A DNA stretch of 12,415 bases from JAPHTQ01 sp051747405 (GTDB taxonomy: Bacteria > Pseudomonadota > Gammaproteobacteria > Thiohalomonadales > Thiohalomonadaceae). Positions 12,364 to 12,415 of the stretch are shown here, one piece after another. The DNA lies in assembly GCA_051747405.1 (NCBI GenBank), contig JBNJGC010000072.1, positions 1-12,415 on the forward strand, written 5' to 3'. A model generated the notes under the pieces. The model did not search any database, was not told the origin of the DNA, and saw nothing but the letters and a program-made list of their open reading frames with translations. Both the position numbers and the translations under genes were made by a program. How positions within the stretch are numbered: the first letter of the stretch is position 1; every line of letters begins with the position of its first letter.

Positions 12364-12415
12364 CCGGGTGTAATTTGGTCAGAATGGCACAAAGCCCACT
12401 CAACCAGAGTGGTCG

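Overview
The window is a GC-rich chromosomal segment that looks gammaproteobacterial. UvrD follows the E. coli protein almost block for block, OxyR keeps its two redox cysteines at residues 199 and 208 as in E. coli, and a Fur box and an OxyR-type box are recognisable. Lineage below class level cannot be fixed from this sequence. A free-living, low-oxygen or sulfur-oxidising relative would fit the rubrerythrin and TRAP content, but that is inference.

Layout. Positions 1-98 are 14 perfect copies of a 7-bp repeat, ending 21 bp before uvrD (120-2270, +). A lone Tat-exported TRAP solute-binding protein follows (2451-3533, +). The minus strand then carries a five-gene block, in transcription order from the right: a rubredoxin-less rubrerythrin (7241-7657), a two-[4Fe-4S] CCG-domain oxidoreductase (5692-7023), a DUF3501 protein (4940-5521), an encapsulated-ferritin-type protein with no visible encapsulin partner (4563-4850), and oxyR (3574-4500). 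Divergent from it on the plus strand is a complete ferric-iron ABC transporter: fbpA (7893-8921), fbpB (9272-10930) and fbpC (11010-12053). The window ends with the frameshifted 3' end of a beta-barrel outer-membrane protein gene on the minus strand (12098 to about 12363).

How it works together. The shared 7658-7892 region holds a strong Fur box inside a sigma-70-like promoter for fbpA. It also holds an OxyR-type array (ATAG-N7-CTAT units repeated at the OxyR spacing) that abuts a candidate -35 box for the rubrerythrin gene. The picture is iron import, iron oxidation/sequestration and peroxide reduction set side by side and controlled by Fur and OxyR, with oxyR as the last gene of the peroxide block. 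A plausible model (inference) is that the Fe-S protein, perhaps with DUF3501, passes electrons to the rubrerythrin in place of the missing rubredoxin domain, while the ferritin-like protein removes Fe(II).

Intergenic structure is unusually rich. Three inverted-repeat elements of one family (built on CGCAAAG/CGCAGAG/CACGAAG-type units) lie at 2280-2413, 5547-5680 and 7061-7197, two of them inside the peroxide block. Two IS-like ends in tail-to-tail orientation, each with a matching transposase C-terminal vestige, lie between fbpA and fbpB. A small branched element lies between fbpB and fbpC, and near-identical GC hairpins follow both solute-binding-protein genes. I saw no tRNA, rRNA or CRISPR array.
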